A DNA stretch of 64,000 nt from Caenibius tardaugens NBRC 16725 (GTDB lineage: Bacteria; Pseudomonadota; Alphaproteobacteria; Sphingomonadales; Sphingomonadaceae), in the NCBI RefSeq assembly GCF_003860345.1, contig NZ_CP034179.1, positions 4,262,001-4,326,000 on the forward strand. Direction: 5' to 3'. This document shows, piece after piece, positions 40,267-50,487 of this stretch. Both the position numbers and the translations under genes were made by a program. The notes beneath the pieces were generated by a model that made no database searches, had not been told where the DNA came from, and saw only the letters and a list, made by a program, of their open reading frames with translations. Every line of letters begins with the position of its first letter. Position 1 is the first letter of the stretch.

Positions 40267-40275
40267 ATCGGGGCG

Positions 40276-41847
40276 CTACGGCAGATCGGCGATCGGGTCC
40301 ATCCATTCCCCGACAGGCCCGATCGTTGCAAGAAAATCCGCCACACTCTGCCGTGCGCCAAATCCGGAGCGTTCCTCCGCGGAAACGATCAACGTCATCG
40401 TGGCATCATCGCGCAGGAGCACGCGATTCTCCATGACCGCCAGCTTCAGCCGGCTATTGCTTCCGGTCAGAAGCGGGCCGGTGCGATACCATGTTGCGGC
40501 CAGTCGCTCGACAGGCTCCGGGCTTTGCCCCTGCGCCAGAAAGCGTTCGGATTGCGCACCGTCCATCATCGCGCCGTTACCGATCCACGACCACGGACTA
40601 TCGGGCATCAACGCCCCCTCACCAAATCCGCCAGCCTCGCGTCCCTCGTTCTGGTCAGGATAGAGTGCAAAGAACACATCAACCTGCTGGCCTTTCGCAT
40701 CCTCATACCGGCCGAGCAGCCGATGCGCGGCCCCAGCGGCGCGCGGCGCCCACCACACCTTTGGCGCATAGTTCACGCGTTTCCACCCCGGCACGTCGGG
40801 CAGCGCAATCTGTTGCGGCATGGCTGCGGAGAGCCGCGTTGCCGCACCCGTCCATGCCAGACCAAGCGCCAGCAGCAGCGCCAGCCCCATCATGATCTTC
40901 CACGGCAATGCCTGACCATCCAACCAGCGCGGCAGGGGCCATGTCATGATGCGCGTACCATCGATGAAGGCATCATCGATCGATCGGTCAAAGAAGCGCC
41001 ATGCCAACCCCAGAATAGCCGCCATGACAATCGCAAAGAATATCCAGCCATAGAAGATGTGATCGAAGCCTGCGGCAAATTCCACGCCCCGGAACTGCGC
41101 GATATAAATCGTCCCCCAAGCCCGTATCCCGTTGGCGATAACGGGCAGCACCACGCAGGCCACCATCAAGGCAAGGCGCCGCCGCCAACTGCGGAAACAG
41201 ATATGCGCGACCAGTGTTCCCAATGCGATCATAGCAATGAGGAATTTTACGCCGGAACATGCCTCGGCCACCTCAAACAGGCCGACAGGCGTATCAATGA
41301 AGACACCGTCAACGTAAGCGGGAATGCCACTCCAGTGCGTCAGGGCAATGGTAATTCTGGCGGTAACCATCTGCAGAAACGGGACGAGTTCATCGCCAAA
41401 AGGCACGAGGAAAAGCATGTAGGCCAATGGGAACAACAGACCCCAGGCAACCCGTGGCCCCATCAAAGCCAGAAATGACCCTTGCAGCATCAACACCGCG
41501 CCCAGTTGCCGCGCGAGATTGAGCCCCGAGAACGCCCCCAGCATCCACAGGAACAGCGCGCCGGCAAACGGAACAAGTCCCAACCACCACGAATGGGGAA
41601 CAATCACTCGCAGTTGATCGCGCCTGAGCAGCACCAGCCAGATCAGGATAACAGGGACGAGCAGCACATGGTTATAAGTTGAACTGTTCCACCATTGCGC
41701 CGCCATATCGCCCCAGTCATCCCGAAACAGGATGACCAGCAAAAGCCAGGTGCCCGCCAGACGCAACAGCGGTGCGCGCCAGACTGCCGGGATGCGCGCC
41801 AGCATATCGCCAACGGTCCCCCGGATGGGCAAGGCGTCAGGCGGCAT
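40276..41847 (-). CDS. xrtA: Exosortase A fused to an EpsI domain
   Basis: Integral membrane cysteine protease/transpeptidase that processes PEP-CTERM proteins, 523 residues. About eight transmembrane helices (residues 27-285) carry the catalytic set Cys197 (EACSGVKF), Arg242 (NGIRAW) and His263 (DHIFYGW). The C-terminal 200 residues after another helix (about 310-330) form an EpsI-type domain (from LPDVPGWKRV to VADFLATIG). The frame reaches 41901; ATG 41847 overlaps the end of the glycosyltransferase gene and is preferred. No PEP-CTERM substrate is in the window. Confidence 0.94.
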   Translation of the reverse strand: MPPDALPIRGTVGDMLARIPAVWRAPLLRLAGTWLLLVILFRDDWGDMAAQWWNSSTYNHVLLVPVILIWLVLLRRDQLRVIVPHSWWLGLVPFAGALFLWMLGAFSGLNLARQLGAVLMLQGSFLALMGPRVAWGLLFPLAYMLFLVPFGDELVPFLQMVTARITIALTHWSGIPAYVDGVFIDTPVGLFEVAEACSGVKFLIAMIALGTLVAHICFRSWRRRLALMVACVVLPVIANGIRAWGTIYIAQFRGVEFAAGFDHIFYGWIFFAIVMAAILGLAWRFFDRSIDDAFIDGTRIMTWPLPRWLDGQALPWKIMMGLALLLALGLAWTGAATRLSAAMPQQIALPDVPGWKRVNYAPKVWWAPRAAGAAHRLLGRYEDAKGQQVDVFFALYPDQNEGREAGGFGEGALMPDSPWSWIGNGAMMDGAQSERFLAQGQSPEPVERLAATWYRTGPLLTGSNSRLKLAVMENRVLLRDDATMTLIVSAEERSGFGARQSVADFLATIGPVGEWMDPIADLP

Positions 41848-43075
41848 CGCGGCTCTCACTCCTCTTGCTGGATTTCTCGACCAATGCCGCCAACGGCGCA
41901 AGAACCGCTTCCCACCCCAGGCTATCGATCACGAACTGTCGCGCGGCACGCCCGATGCCGCGCCTTCGCACGGGATCATCGATACATGCACACGCGCGCT
42001 GCACGATCTCATCGTCACTATTCGCGATTATATAATGGACCCCATCCTCACCGCCGATTCCGGTGGCAGCACCTTCGGTCAGCAAAACAGGGCGCGCCAT
42101 CGCCATCGCCTCCAGCACCTTGTTTTGCACACCTCTGGCGATTTCCAAGGGCACCACAACAATATCGGCCGAAGCCACATACGGTCTGACATCGGGCACC
42201 TCTCCCCAAATGCGGCAACCGTCGCGACCATCGAACTGCATGAGCGAAGACGGCGGATTGCGCCCCACGATATGGCTTTGGGCATCCGGATAGCGACGCC
42301 GCAATTTCGGCATCAGCCGCGCCATCAGGCGTTCTGCCGCAGCGATATTGGGGGCGTAATCCATTTGTCCGGTGAAGACGAGATGAGGCCCCGCTCCTTC
42401 GAACCCCGCAGGCCGACCGCGGGACTCATCTGGATCAAAGAACGCGGCATCAATCCCGTTGCGCAGGGCAACCGCATGAACACCCACGGGCCTCGCGAGA
42501 CGCGCACGGAACAAATCAGTTTCTGCTTCGCTGACAAAGAAGGTCCGATCCGCGTGATGGGCCAACCGTTCCTCTTCCACGCGCAACAAGCGCCCCTCGC
42601 GCGCATCGATCCACGCACGTGGCGAACGTCCACGCTGACCGTAAGCATCAAATTTCGCTGAATCGACGTCGACAAGATCGACCAGCACCGTCCCGTCAAA
42701 ATCCGGGGGTAGATACTGCCCCATCTGCCCGGAATAGATATAAATCATCCCGATCCGCTCGTTCGCGATGGTCTGCCGCACGTATTCGGCAAGCCGCACG
42801 TCCCGAAATGCAGCCAGACTGACAGGTTCACCGGCCCACAACGCCTCGACACCAGCGCGCCACAAAGGCTTGGTTCGCGGAACGAGGCAATGGGTTTTCG
42901 CGATCTCCGCAAGCTGCGGCTCATGTGCCCAATCGGTATCGCTATCGGCGAAAGTCGCGACATGGACAGGCGCGATACGGGCAAGGCGACGCAGAATGTG
43001 GTGCGATCGTATCTTGTCGCCCCTGTCAGGGGGATAGGGCAATCGGTGTGCGAGAAAGAGGATGTCCCCGTTCAT
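41837..43075 (-). CDS. XrtA-associated glycosyltransferase (TIGR03087 type)
   Basis: GT4/GT-B-like glycosyltransferase of 412 residues. The N-terminal DILFLAHRLPYPPDRGDKIR is characteristic of the subfamily linked to exosortase A. The C-terminal domain has LVFTGQMDYAPNIAAAERL and ARGVQNKVLEAMAMARPVL, the donor-sugar binding part. It should act on the cytoplasmic face, adding a sugar to a lipid-linked repeat. The frame reaches 43210; ATG 43075 overlaps the FemAB gene stop. Confidence 0.92.
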   Translation of the reverse strand: MNGDILFLAHRLPYPPDRGDKIRSHHILRRLARIAPVHVATFADSDTDWAHEPQLAEIAKTHCLVPRTKPLWRAGVEALWAGEPVSLAAFRDVRLAEYVRQTIANERIGMIYIYSGQMGQYLPPDFDGTVLVDLVDVDSAKFDAYGQRGRSPRAWIDAREGRLLRVEEERLAHHADRTFFVSEAETDLFRARLARPVGVHAVALRNGIDAAFFDPDESRGRPAGFEGAGPHLVFTGQMDYAPNIAAAERLMARLMPKLRRRYPDAQSHIVGRNPPSSLMQFDGRDGCRIWGEVPDVRPYVASADIVVVPLEIARGVQNKVLEAMAMARPVLLTEGAATGIGGEDGVHYIIANSDDEIVQRACACIDDPVRRRGIGRAARQFVIDSLGWEAVLAPLAALVEKSSKRSESRDAA

Positions 43076-44142
43076 CCCAGCCCTTTCGCGATGAACGGCC
43101 CAAGACGATTGGCAAGCGCGAGCGGGAGACGCTTCCACAGGGCAATCCGCGCCGCATGGCGTGCGCTCGTTGGGTCGACATCCCGCGCCGCGTGCCCCGG
43201 GGCATTCCACGTCGCATAGGACAAAGGTCTGGCTTCAAAGCCCCAGTTTCGCTTGAAATGATAGGCGCCACTTCCCGTTTTCGAGCGACCGAAATCGAAA
43301 ATCGCGCAGCCGCGCAACCGCGCATGCCGCATCAATTCGAAGTACATGCGGTCATTCGCCCTGAGCCCGCGCGCAGCAAATGTCCCGCCCCCCCAATAAG
43401 GCAGCACGGCGCCTCGATGATACAGGGACAGGACACTGGCAACAGGCTCTCCGTCATGGTGAACAGTCAGAATATCGGCATCGAGCCGATCCAGCACGGC
43501 ATCGAACAGACTACGCGGAAACACCGGTGTTCCGAGATTGCGGACGCTTTCGGCATAGACGCCATAATGCGCCGCGCGATCGACCTCGTCCGTGCCCACA
43601 CGAACACGCAGATTTGCATCGAGGCCCTTGCGCACTTCTGCGCGTTGTTTGCGCGGGATCGCCAGCAATTGCGTCTCGTCGTCTGGCTGCAGGGGTGCCG
43701 CAAAACCACAATGGCTGTCATGCCGCGCATCCCATTGCCGAGGCAAGGCACCGCCTCGCAATTCCACGGTCGCGCAGCTATGCCGCAACGCCAGCTCTTC
43801 AGCAGCGTGCGCCAGCTTCGCGGCGACCGCCTGATCGGTGGCGAGAATACCTCCGCCCACCCCAAAGCCGCTCGACACCAGCGCACGGCCGAACAGCGGG
43901 GAATGCACTTCGGTCAGCGGCAACCATCCGACAACACGCCCCGCCCTTTCTGCCGAGATCCCGACAGCAGCCTGACCCGTCCCCATCTCGACCGCTTGCA
44001 GCCATGCGGGGCGATGAAACACGGCACCCGCATCGCAATCGGCAACAAACGCTTCGATCCGCGCGATTGCGACAGGGTCGGTAAAATCAGCCGGGCGTAT
44101 GGCGAGGCTCATATCCGATTGAAAATCGAAAGGCGCATTCAT
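43072..44142 (-). CDS. XrtA-associated FemAB-like acyl/aminoacyltransferase
   Basis: A 356-residue protein with two GNAT-like halves, as in FemA/FemB enzymes that transfer aminoacyl groups to peptidoglycan bridges. The segment WLPLTEVHSPLFGRALVSSG and the C-terminal IFDFGRSKTGSGAYHFKRNWGFEA are typical of the family found with exosortase A. The natural acceptor here is unknown. The frame reaches 44202; ATG 44142 overlaps the deacetylase stop. See findings for a possible link to the aminoacyl-carrier module. Confidence 0.9.
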   Translation of the reverse strand: MNAPFDFQSDMSLAIRPADFTDPVAIARIEAFVADCDAGAVFHRPAWLQAVEMGTGQAAVGISAERAGRVVGWLPLTEVHSPLFGRALVSSGFGVGGGILATDQAVAAKLAHAAEELALRHSCATVELRGGALPRQWDARHDSHCGFAAPLQPDDETQLLAIPRKQRAEVRKGLDANLRVRVGTDEVDRAAHYGVYAESVRNLGTPVFPRSLFDAVLDRLDADILTVHHDGEPVASVLSLYHRGAVLPYWGGGTFAARGLRANDRMYFELMRHARLRGCAIFDFGRSKTGSGAYHFKRNWGFEARPLSYATWNAPGHAARDVDPTSARHAARIALWKRLPLALANRLGPFIAKGLG

Positions 44143-45011
44143 GCTGTTTCCTGCGCCAGCCGCAAACCTTCCCGATGGGCCAGAACATCCATCCGCCCCC
44201 ATGCGAAATCATGTACCAGTTGCCGCAGCTTGTCGCCCATACGGTGAAGGTTCGTGTAATGGCGCAGACGCGATTTCAATGGCGCGCCTTCAACCCGAGG
44301 CTGACCGGGATCAATTTCCCATGGATGGAAATAGAACACCGCTGGCCTGCTATCCCGTCGATTGACTTGCCGAATAGCCCAGCGTGAAAACGCATAGGGC
44401 AGGACACGGAAGAATCCCCCGCCGCCTGCCGCCAGACGTTTGCCGCCCAGTTCCGCAGTGGTGACCGGTATTTCCAGAAGGTCAGACCACGGCAAGGGGC
44501 GAAAGGCGAAGCGCGGCGCTTCCCGCCATCCGTAATGGTCATGCGCAATCGGCGCGACACTGGAACTGTAGGTATAGCCCTGATCCGCCAGTTCCGCGTA
44601 GGCCCATGGCGTACGCTGATCTATGGAAAAGCTCGGCGCGCGGTAACCCGTCACCGCAGTTCCGGAGGCATCTTCGATAACCTTGCGCGCCCGGGCGATA
44701 TCTTCACCGAACTGCTTGCGATCCATGGTGTGCACACGGGCGTGATCCCACCCATGGCTGGCAATCTCGTGCCCCTTATCTGCTATGCGCCGCATCAAGG
44801 CGGGATGGCGTTTTGCCACCCAGCCCAATGTGAAGAATGTCGCCCGGACATCTGCCTCGTCGAACAGATCGAGAATTTCCAGAACATTGCGTTCGACCCG
44901 ATCACTCAGGCTTTCCCAGTTCCCCCTTGCGATCACATCTTCAAACGCGCCGACATGAAACCAGTCCTCGACGTCCACCGACAGCCCGTTGATCGCCCCC
45001 CCGTTGCGCAC
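44139..45011 (-). CDS. XrtA-associated polysaccharide deacetylase
   Basis: NodB-type deacetylase of 290 residues with a DUF3473-like C-terminus. The catalytic Asp and metal residues are in LSVDVEDWFHV (Asp13, Asp16) and ASHGWDHARVH (metal His86 and His90). It lacks a signal peptide. Family members remove N-acetyl groups from amino sugars, so the polymer probably contains N-acetyl-hexosamine. It is 10 bases after the ATPase gene. Confidence 0.92.
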   Translation of the reverse strand: MRNGGAINGLSVDVEDWFHVGAFEDVIARGNWESLSDRVERNVLEILDLFDEADVRATFFTLGWVAKRHPALMRRIADKGHEIASHGWDHARVHTMDRKQFGEDIARARKVIEDASGTAVTGYRAPSFSIDQRTPWAYAELADQGYTYSSSVAPIAHDHYGWREAPRFAFRPLPWSDLLEIPVTTAELGGKRLAAGGGGFFRVLPYAFSRWAIRQVNRRDSRPAVFYFHPWEIDPGQPRVEGAPLKSRLRHYTNLHRMGDKLRQLVHDFAWGRMDVLAHREGLRLAQETA

Positions 45012-45021
45012 CTGTCGTTCC

Positions 45022-46203
45022 TCAGGCCGCGATGGGCTTCAACCCATCGCTTTCTATCCATTCGATCAGCATATTCAGTGTATGTCGGATCGCACTTTCC
45101 TGATCGGTGATCCGCGCATCAAGCGCGTCCAGCCGGGCGGCCAGATCGGTCAACGCGGGGGCACCACCAGCGACCGCAATCTCCTGAGCCTGAGACAATT
45201 CGATCACGGCCTGCTGAAGTTCCGCAATCATCGCATCCCGTTCCGCCAGCATCGCTTCGAAAATCGCCGTATCAACATGAGCCTGTGGCGTGCTCCCTGC
45301 CTCTTTCGCCACGTCCAACTGCCGCTCCATCACCGTTGCGATGTGTTGCTGTTCGTATTCGACCTGTGTTTCTTCAGGTTCCGGCTCCCCGCCATCAATC
45401 TGCAATTCCGCGACAACCGACCGCAGCATGTCGGCATCGATATGCGCGCACTGTTCCACCGCGCCCAGCAACAGCAACCGATTGACGATCACGTTGATAC
45501 GCCGCGGAATACCCCTCGACGCACCATACAATTCGGAAAAGACATCCGCATCGAACGAAGGCAGACCGTTCCATCCCACACGCGCCAGCCGATGTTCCAC
45601 ATAACGCTGAACTTCGTCTTCCTGCATCGCCTCGAGATGATGCGACGCAATCACGCGCTGGCGAAGCTGTTCAAGCCGTGGGTGGCCCTGAAGGGTCGCG
45701 CGAAATTCCGGTTGGCCCAGCAACAGCGTTTGCAGCAGCGGATGCGCGCCGAGCTGGAAATTCGACAACATGCGCAATTCTTCAAGCGCTTCGACCGATA
45801 GATTCTGCGATTCATCGACGACGAGCAGGCAGCGATGCCCTGCACGTGCCTCATCGTGCAGAAATGCCTCGATCGCCCCGAGCGCAGATGCCTTATCATG
45901 CCCATCGATGTCCAGACCGAAGCTTTGCGCAATAACGTGAACGATCTCTTCCTCGTTCAACCTGCTGGTCACAATTTTGCCGACTGTCAGCCTGGACGGA
46001 TCGCTGGTGGCGACAAGATGTTCGACCAGAGTCGATTTCCCGGCCCCGACCTCCCCGGTGATAACAATGAAACCTTCGCCCTGCGCCAGCCCGTATCCCA
46101 GATATGACAAAGCCTTGCGATGGGTCAGGCTTTCAAAATAGAACTGCGGGTCCGGGGTCAGTTGGAAAGGCTTTCCAGTCAGCCCGTAATATTTTTCAAA
46201 CAT
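45022..46203 (-). CDS. XrtA-associated ExeA-like ATPase
   Basis: AAA ATPase of 393 residues. Walker A is TGEVGAGKSTL (about 49-59), Walker B is LLVVDESQNL, and a sensor/arginine-finger region GIPRRINVIVNRLLLLG follows. The N-terminal MFEKYYGLTGKPFQLTPDPQ is shared by ExeA/GspA-type proteins. The C-terminal third is a predicted helical, coiled-coil-like tail with many Glu and Gln. The family recurs in exosortase A clusters, where its role in polymer export is unclear. Confidence 0.92.
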   Translation of the reverse strand: MFEKYYGLTGKPFQLTPDPQFYFESLTHRKALSYLGYGLAQGEGFIVITGEVGAGKSTLVEHLVATSDPSRLTVGKIVTSRLNEEEIVHVIAQSFGLDIDGHDKASALGAIEAFLHDEARAGHRCLLVVDESQNLSVEALEELRMLSNFQLGAHPLLQTLLLGQPEFRATLQGHPRLEQLRQRVIASHHLEAMQEDEVQRYVEHRLARVGWNGLPSFDADVFSELYGASRGIPRRINVIVNRLLLLGAVEQCAHIDADMLRSVVAELQIDGGEPEPEETQVEYEQQHIATVMERQLDVAKEAGSTPQAHVDTAIFEAMLAERDAMIAELQQAVIELSQAQEIAVAGGAPALTDLAARLDALDARITDQESAIRHTLNMLIEWIESDGLKPIAA

Positions 46204-46223
46204 TGTCCGTCTGCTCCCAGGGC

Positions 46224-47849
46224 TTAAAATGCGTATCGCATGCCAACGAGGGCTGAAGCGATCCAGCTGTCCTCATCGCGTTCGTAGGTGATACCTTCGA
46301 TGCCGAGCGCCCCGGTTGCCACGAGACGGCGTGTCAGAAGGTGATTGTAGGCTGCCGAAACACCGAACGCGGCGCCATCGCTACCGAGGTTAAAGCCACT
46401 GCTGAACCAGTTCGCGAAGACGTTGGTGGAGAAACTGCCACGTTCGCTGAGCCGACCATTCAAATAGGCCGCCAACCAGATGTTCTCATCCGTTACACCG
46501 TTTATGGATTCCAGGATGGTTCCCCTGCCAGCAATGTATTTCCGACGATCGTAACCGACGCCGACACCGGTGGTAAACCGTCCCATCTCGAGCGAGTAGC
46601 TGGCCGAGATGCCACGTGCACGGAACGTGGCAGAACGCAACGCACCCAACGCACCGTTAATACAGCCAGCATCCTTGAGGCTACCGACGCAACCGTTCAA
46701 CTCTCCTGTGATCGGATCACGGATTGCTTCGAAATTTGTGGGCAGCGAAACTAGCGCGCGGTTCAATTGCCCCCCATAGCCCGCGATACTGTCGTAGACC
46801 GAGATATTGACCGTGCTCCTGCGCGAGCTTTGCCAGCCGAAGCTGCCGTAATAGGTCGCCGATCCGTAGCGGCGACCGACATGCGCTTCCAGAGAGGTGC
46901 GTGGCGACGGCCGCCAGATCAACCCCACGTCCCAGATCATCCCATCCACATCATATGCGATCTGGCGCGGCTTATCCTTGTCCGTTTTATAGCCATTGGC
47001 CCCGACAACCGGATCACCGTTTTCGTCGCGCAACACATCACGGTGAGAAATTCTGACCTTTTCATAACCGATCCCGCCGACAAGCGCGACCGTCTGGCCG
47101 ACAGGAACGGTTACATCCGCCCGCAGGTGACGATCATCGATCCGCTGATCGAGATTGGAGATATCCTCACGATTCCAGCCCGCGCCTATGCCAAGCCCAA
47201 CGGGCAGAACATCGCCGGGACGGGTCCCGGCATGAATGTTCGCGACATGGGTCGTGCTTTCATCAAACACATCCAGATCTTTGCCATCGACCACAACATC
47301 AGAGTCCCCAGCGTTGACCCGATTGTAACCGAACCGGTAGTTTGCGCTGACCGCGACATCGGCTATCTGCGTGTGCAGCGAAGGCCCGGCGTAGATCGAA
47401 TAGAGCTGCGTGGTGTCGTCACCCCGCTCATACCCCCCGGCCAACGAACGACCGCCGCCCTTGGTGCTGGTACGGGCGGCCAAACCACCCGCTTCAATCG
47501 TCAGAACACGAGGAACGATCGCCGCCGACACCCGCGCCAAACCGCTCAGGGAATCACCATCTTCGGCGTGCTTGCCCCAGCCAAAGTGGCGTTCGTATCT
47601 TAACGAAACGCTGCCCGTGGTATTGCGGCCGTTTACGGTCGCATCAACGCCCGCAGCGACCCGCGTGTAAGTCACGGTGTCACTGCCTGGTGACAGCTCT
47701 GCCGTCAGAACCTGTGCGGCTTCGATATAGGGCGCGATTTCCACACGCCCCACGCCCTTACCCCGCGTCGCATCGCCCTGGGGCAAATCCTGCGCTGCGA
47801 CGGGAACCCCGAACAGCAAGGCACCGCACAACACCGGCCAGTGGCGCAT
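46224..47849 (-). CDS. XrtA-associated outer-membrane protein (TIGR03016 type)
   Basis: A 541-residue protein with signal peptide (MRHWPVLCGALLFGVPVAAQ) and alternating beta-strand pattern through to a final aromatic, ALVGMRYAF, typical of outer-membrane barrels. Segments such as VGLIWRPSPRTSLEAHVGRRYG fit the exosortase-associated outer-membrane family. It may form or assist the export pore for the polymer. The frame reaches 47972; ATG 47849 is favoured because it starts the signal peptide, with GTG 47861 as an alternative. Confidence 0.88.
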   Translation of the reverse strand: MRHWPVLCGALLFGVPVAAQDLPQGDATRGKGVGRVEIAPYIEAAQVLTAELSPGSDTVTYTRVAAGVDATVNGRNTTGSVSLRYERHFGWGKHAEDGDSLSGLARVSAAIVPRVLTIEAGGLAARTSTKGGGRSLAGGYERGDDTTQLYSIYAGPSLHTQIADVAVSANYRFGYNRVNAGDSDVVVDGKDLDVFDESTTHVANIHAGTRPGDVLPVGLGIGAGWNREDISNLDQRIDDRHLRADVTVPVGQTVALVGGIGYEKVRISHRDVLRDENGDPVVGANGYKTDKDKPRQIAYDVDGMIWDVGLIWRPSPRTSLEAHVGRRYGSATYYGSFGWQSSRRSTVNISVYDSIAGYGGQLNRALVSLPTNFEAIRDPITGELNGCVGSLKDAGCINGALGALRSATFRARGISASYSLEMGRFTTGVGVGYDRRKYIAGRGTILESINGVTDENIWLAAYLNGRLSERGSFSTNVFANWFSSGFNLGSDGAAFGVSAAYNHLLTRRLVATGALGIEGITYERDEDSWIASALVGMRYAF

Positions 47850-47866
47850 GGCTGATTTCACCCCAA

Positions 47867-48940
47867 TCACTCTGCATAACCATAGTAAGAGCCGAACTTG
47901 CGCCCACTGGGGCTGAAACGCGCGGCATTCAGCAAAAGCCGTATATCCGGGCATGCCGACAAAAGATGGCATGCATCCTCAAGTGCATTTTGCCCGGTCT
48001 CGTCCGCGCGAGCCACCAGGACCGCCTGCCCCACATGCTTGGCCAGTTCGGCAGCGGGCGAGGCCGCCAATGCCGGTGGGGAATCGAAGATGACAATACG
48101 ATTGGGGGCGCCCTGCGTCAGTCGATCCAGCAGTTCTCCTGTGCGGCTGCTTGCAAGATATTCGCTGTCGTGGTTCGCCTGACTACCGGCAGGCAGCACG
48201 TAAAGACCGGGAACATCCGTTGTAAGCACGCAGTCTTCGATAGCGAGCGATGAATCGGCAAGCGCATCCATCAAACCGGGCCCACCCTGCAATCCCAATG
48301 TGGACAGCACCGAAGGTTTCGCGAAATCGGCATCAACCAACAGCACTTCGCTGTCTTTTTCTGCGGCCACCGACAACGCCAGATTGACAGCGCAGAACGT
48401 CTTGCCCTCTCCGGGATGGGGCGAACAGATCAGCACCCGCTGGCCGCGACTGCCCTTGTTGCGCGCGAGAGAAGCACGCACCGTTTCGAGCACTTGCCGC
48501 TTCACGATACGGAATTCTTCCAGCAAGCCCGTTACCGCGCCTTCCGGCAGGATCATGCCCTGTTCGCGAAGGTGCGTGCGATCAATACGCTGCTGCTCGC
48601 CGGCGAAGGCGATTGCCCTGGTGTGCAAAGGCTCCGGGTCGAGGGGTCCGACAGGCGCTGAATGATCAACATGCGCCACTTGCGGTTCTGCTGCATCATC
48701 ACGCGTTGGCTGAATAAGGGGGGGCTGATCAGGGAATGCTTCGCCTGTTGCAACCGCAGCGGCAGAATCGCGCACCACCGCTCTTGAAGGCGCTCGCACC
48801 GTCGCTGGTGCCACGATATCGGCGGGCACCGGTGCAGGCGTGAGCCCCCCAATATCGAATGCTTTGGTGGCCCGTTCCAGCAACGAGTTACCGTCAGGCG
48901 CTTTTTTCGGCGGTGTGGGCGGATTGCTTTGATCGGTCAT
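47867..48940 (-). CDS. XrtA-associated tyrosine autokinase
   Basis: BY-kinase of 357 residues that partners the chain-length protein. Walker A is SPHPGEGKT (173-181), Walker A' is VLLVDADFAKPS and Walker B is VIFDSPPAL. The C-terminus FGSYYGYAE gives a short tyrosine cluster for autophosphorylation. The N-terminal 130 residues are proline- and alanine-rich and probably disordered. Cycling of tyrosine phosphate normally controls polymer length. Confidence 0.92.
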   Translation of the reverse strand: MTDQSNPPTPPKKAPDGNSLLERATKAFDIGGLTPAPVPADIVAPATVRAPSRAVVRDSAAAVATGEAFPDQPPLIQPTRDDAAEPQVAHVDHSAPVGPLDPEPLHTRAIAFAGEQQRIDRTHLREQGMILPEGAVTGLLEEFRIVKRQVLETVRASLARNKGSRGQRVLICSPHPGEGKTFCAVNLALSVAAEKDSEVLLVDADFAKPSVLSTLGLQGGPGLMDALADSSLAIEDCVLTTDVPGLYVLPAGSQANHDSEYLASSRTGELLDRLTQGAPNRIVIFDSPPALAASPAAELAKHVGQAVLVARADETGQNALEDACHLLSACPDIRLLLNAARFSPSGRKFGSYYGYAE

Positions 48941-48951
48941 TGTCCCGTTCC

Positions 48952-50472
48952 TTACGCCACGCTGCCGCGCTGGATGAATTCAATGGCCAGAAGAACGACA
49001 AATAGCCCGCCTAATGCCGCACAACCGCCCGCGAACTGCTTGTTACGCCGCGCTTGCAGGATTTTGACGGATTCTGTCGTCGTATAGGAAACGGTCCCGA
49101 GAACCGGCAGACCAGTGACCCGTTCCAGTTTGTTCGCCGTTGCGAAGGTAGAGCGCAACTGGCCCAGGGCAAATGCCGTGCCTACACCTGCGCCAAGCCC
49201 AACGAACAGCACACCCAGCAAAAGCAAAGGACGGTTCGGGGCCGCCGGGACACGCGGCGTGCTGGGCGGATCGATCACTTCAAACTTGATCGCGTTCCGC
49301 TCGTTCTCCACCTGTCCGCGCAGACGAAGCTCTTCCCGATCCTGCAGCAGTTTATCATATTGCTGGCGCAATACATCGTAATCTCGGCTAATTCTCTGCG
49401 CCTCAGCCGCCACACCCGGTTCGGCGCTCTGATTTGCGGCGATCGCCGTGATATCCGATTGCAAAGCCGCCTTGCGCGCTTGCAACGCATAGATAGTTGC
49501 CTGGCGATCGGCACGGATCGACACCAGCGAGGTGTAGGCCGGATTGGGCATCCCCGCATCGCCGCCCGTTTCCGCCGCCTGTTTCCGCAACAGGCCAACC
49601 TGTTTGACCAGAGCAATCACATCGGGATGACTATCGGTAAGCCCTCTGCCCCGCATCACGGCCAGATCGTTCTCGGCCTGCGCCAACGCGCCCCGAGCAC
49701 CGCCGCCCTGCCCAGGCACCACGATTGTCCGCGGCGTACCAGCCAGTTGGCCATCAATGGCCGCAAGCGCACTTTGCGCTGCCGCAAGATCGGCCTCGAC
49801 ATTACGCATGGCATCGCTTGTGGTGTCGAGCTTTTGGGCCAACCCCTGCGCACCGCCAATCAATTGCGGATGCCGGGCTTCAAACGCCAGTCGCTTCTGT
49901 TCCGCCGCTTCCAGATCTTTCTGACGTGACGCGAGTTGCTGATCAAGAAACGCCAGTGTCTCACGCATCTCCCCACGACCACCGGCAAGGTTTTCCTCGC
50001 GGAAGATATCAATCATCTTCTGCACGATCTCCTGAGCCAGCCTCGCGTTCTCGGCTTCGGAAAAATCGCTACGTCCTGATTGCGCAGTGATTTCGAAGAG
50101 GTTTTCTTTTTCACTCTTCACCTGAATTTGCTTCGCCAATCCGGCAACTGCGGCTTCCATCTGGCGTGGCGACGTAATTTCATCGCCCATGCGGGTGGAC
50201 CGGATGACCTTTTCGAGGTTGATCGAACTTGTCATCGTTTCCCGCACACGTTCGATATCGCGTTTTATGCTCCCCGATCCGATACCGACCTGCTGTGCGA
50301 GCACATCCTCGAGTTGCACAAAAATCCGCGTTTTCGATTCGTATGTGTTCGGGATCATGGCAACGACCAGCCATCCGAGCAGACACACCGCCCAGGCCAC
50401 GCCCAACGCCAGCCACCTCCGGTTCCAGACCGAATGAAGCGCGGCCAGAAGCTCTTCGTAAAGACCGTTCAT
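48952..50472 (-). CDS. XrtA-associated polysaccharide chain-length determinant
   Basis: Wzz/PCP-type inner-membrane protein of 506 residues. Transmembrane helices lie at about residues 18-38 and near the C-terminus (LLLLGVLFVGLGAGVGTAFA; then CAALGGLFVVLLAIEF). Between them is a long periplasmic domain with heptad-like coiled coil (ETLAFLDQQLASRQKDLEAA and following). It pairs with the separate tyrosine kinase encoded next. Confidence 0.92.
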   Translation of the reverse strand: MNGLYEELLAALHSVWNRRWLALGVAWAVCLLGWLVVAMIPNTYESKTRIFVQLEDVLAQQVGIGSGSIKRDIERVRETMTSSINLEKVIRSTRMGDEITSPRQMEAAVAGLAKQIQVKSEKENLFEITAQSGRSDFSEAENARLAQEIVQKMIDIFREENLAGGRGEMRETLAFLDQQLASRQKDLEAAEQKRLAFEARHPQLIGGAQGLAQKLDTTSDAMRNVEADLAAAQSALAAIDGQLAGTPRTIVVPGQGGGARGALAQAENDLAVMRGRGLTDSHPDVIALVKQVGLLRKQAAETGGDAGMPNPAYTSLVSIRADRQATIYALQARKAALQSDITAIAANQSAEPGVAAEAQRISRDYDVLRQQYDKLLQDREELRLRGQVENERNAIKFEVIDPPSTPRVPAAPNRPLLLLGVLFVGLGAGVGTAFALGQLRSTFATANKLERVTGLPVLGTVSYTTTESVKILQARRNKQFAGGCAALGGLFVVLLAIEFIQRGSVA

Positions 50473-50487
50473 TATCCCGAAACCACT

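Noticed and set aside
39688-41478. 596-residue plus-strand open frame
   Set aside because: Antisense to the amidotransferase and exosortase genes, both firmly identified.
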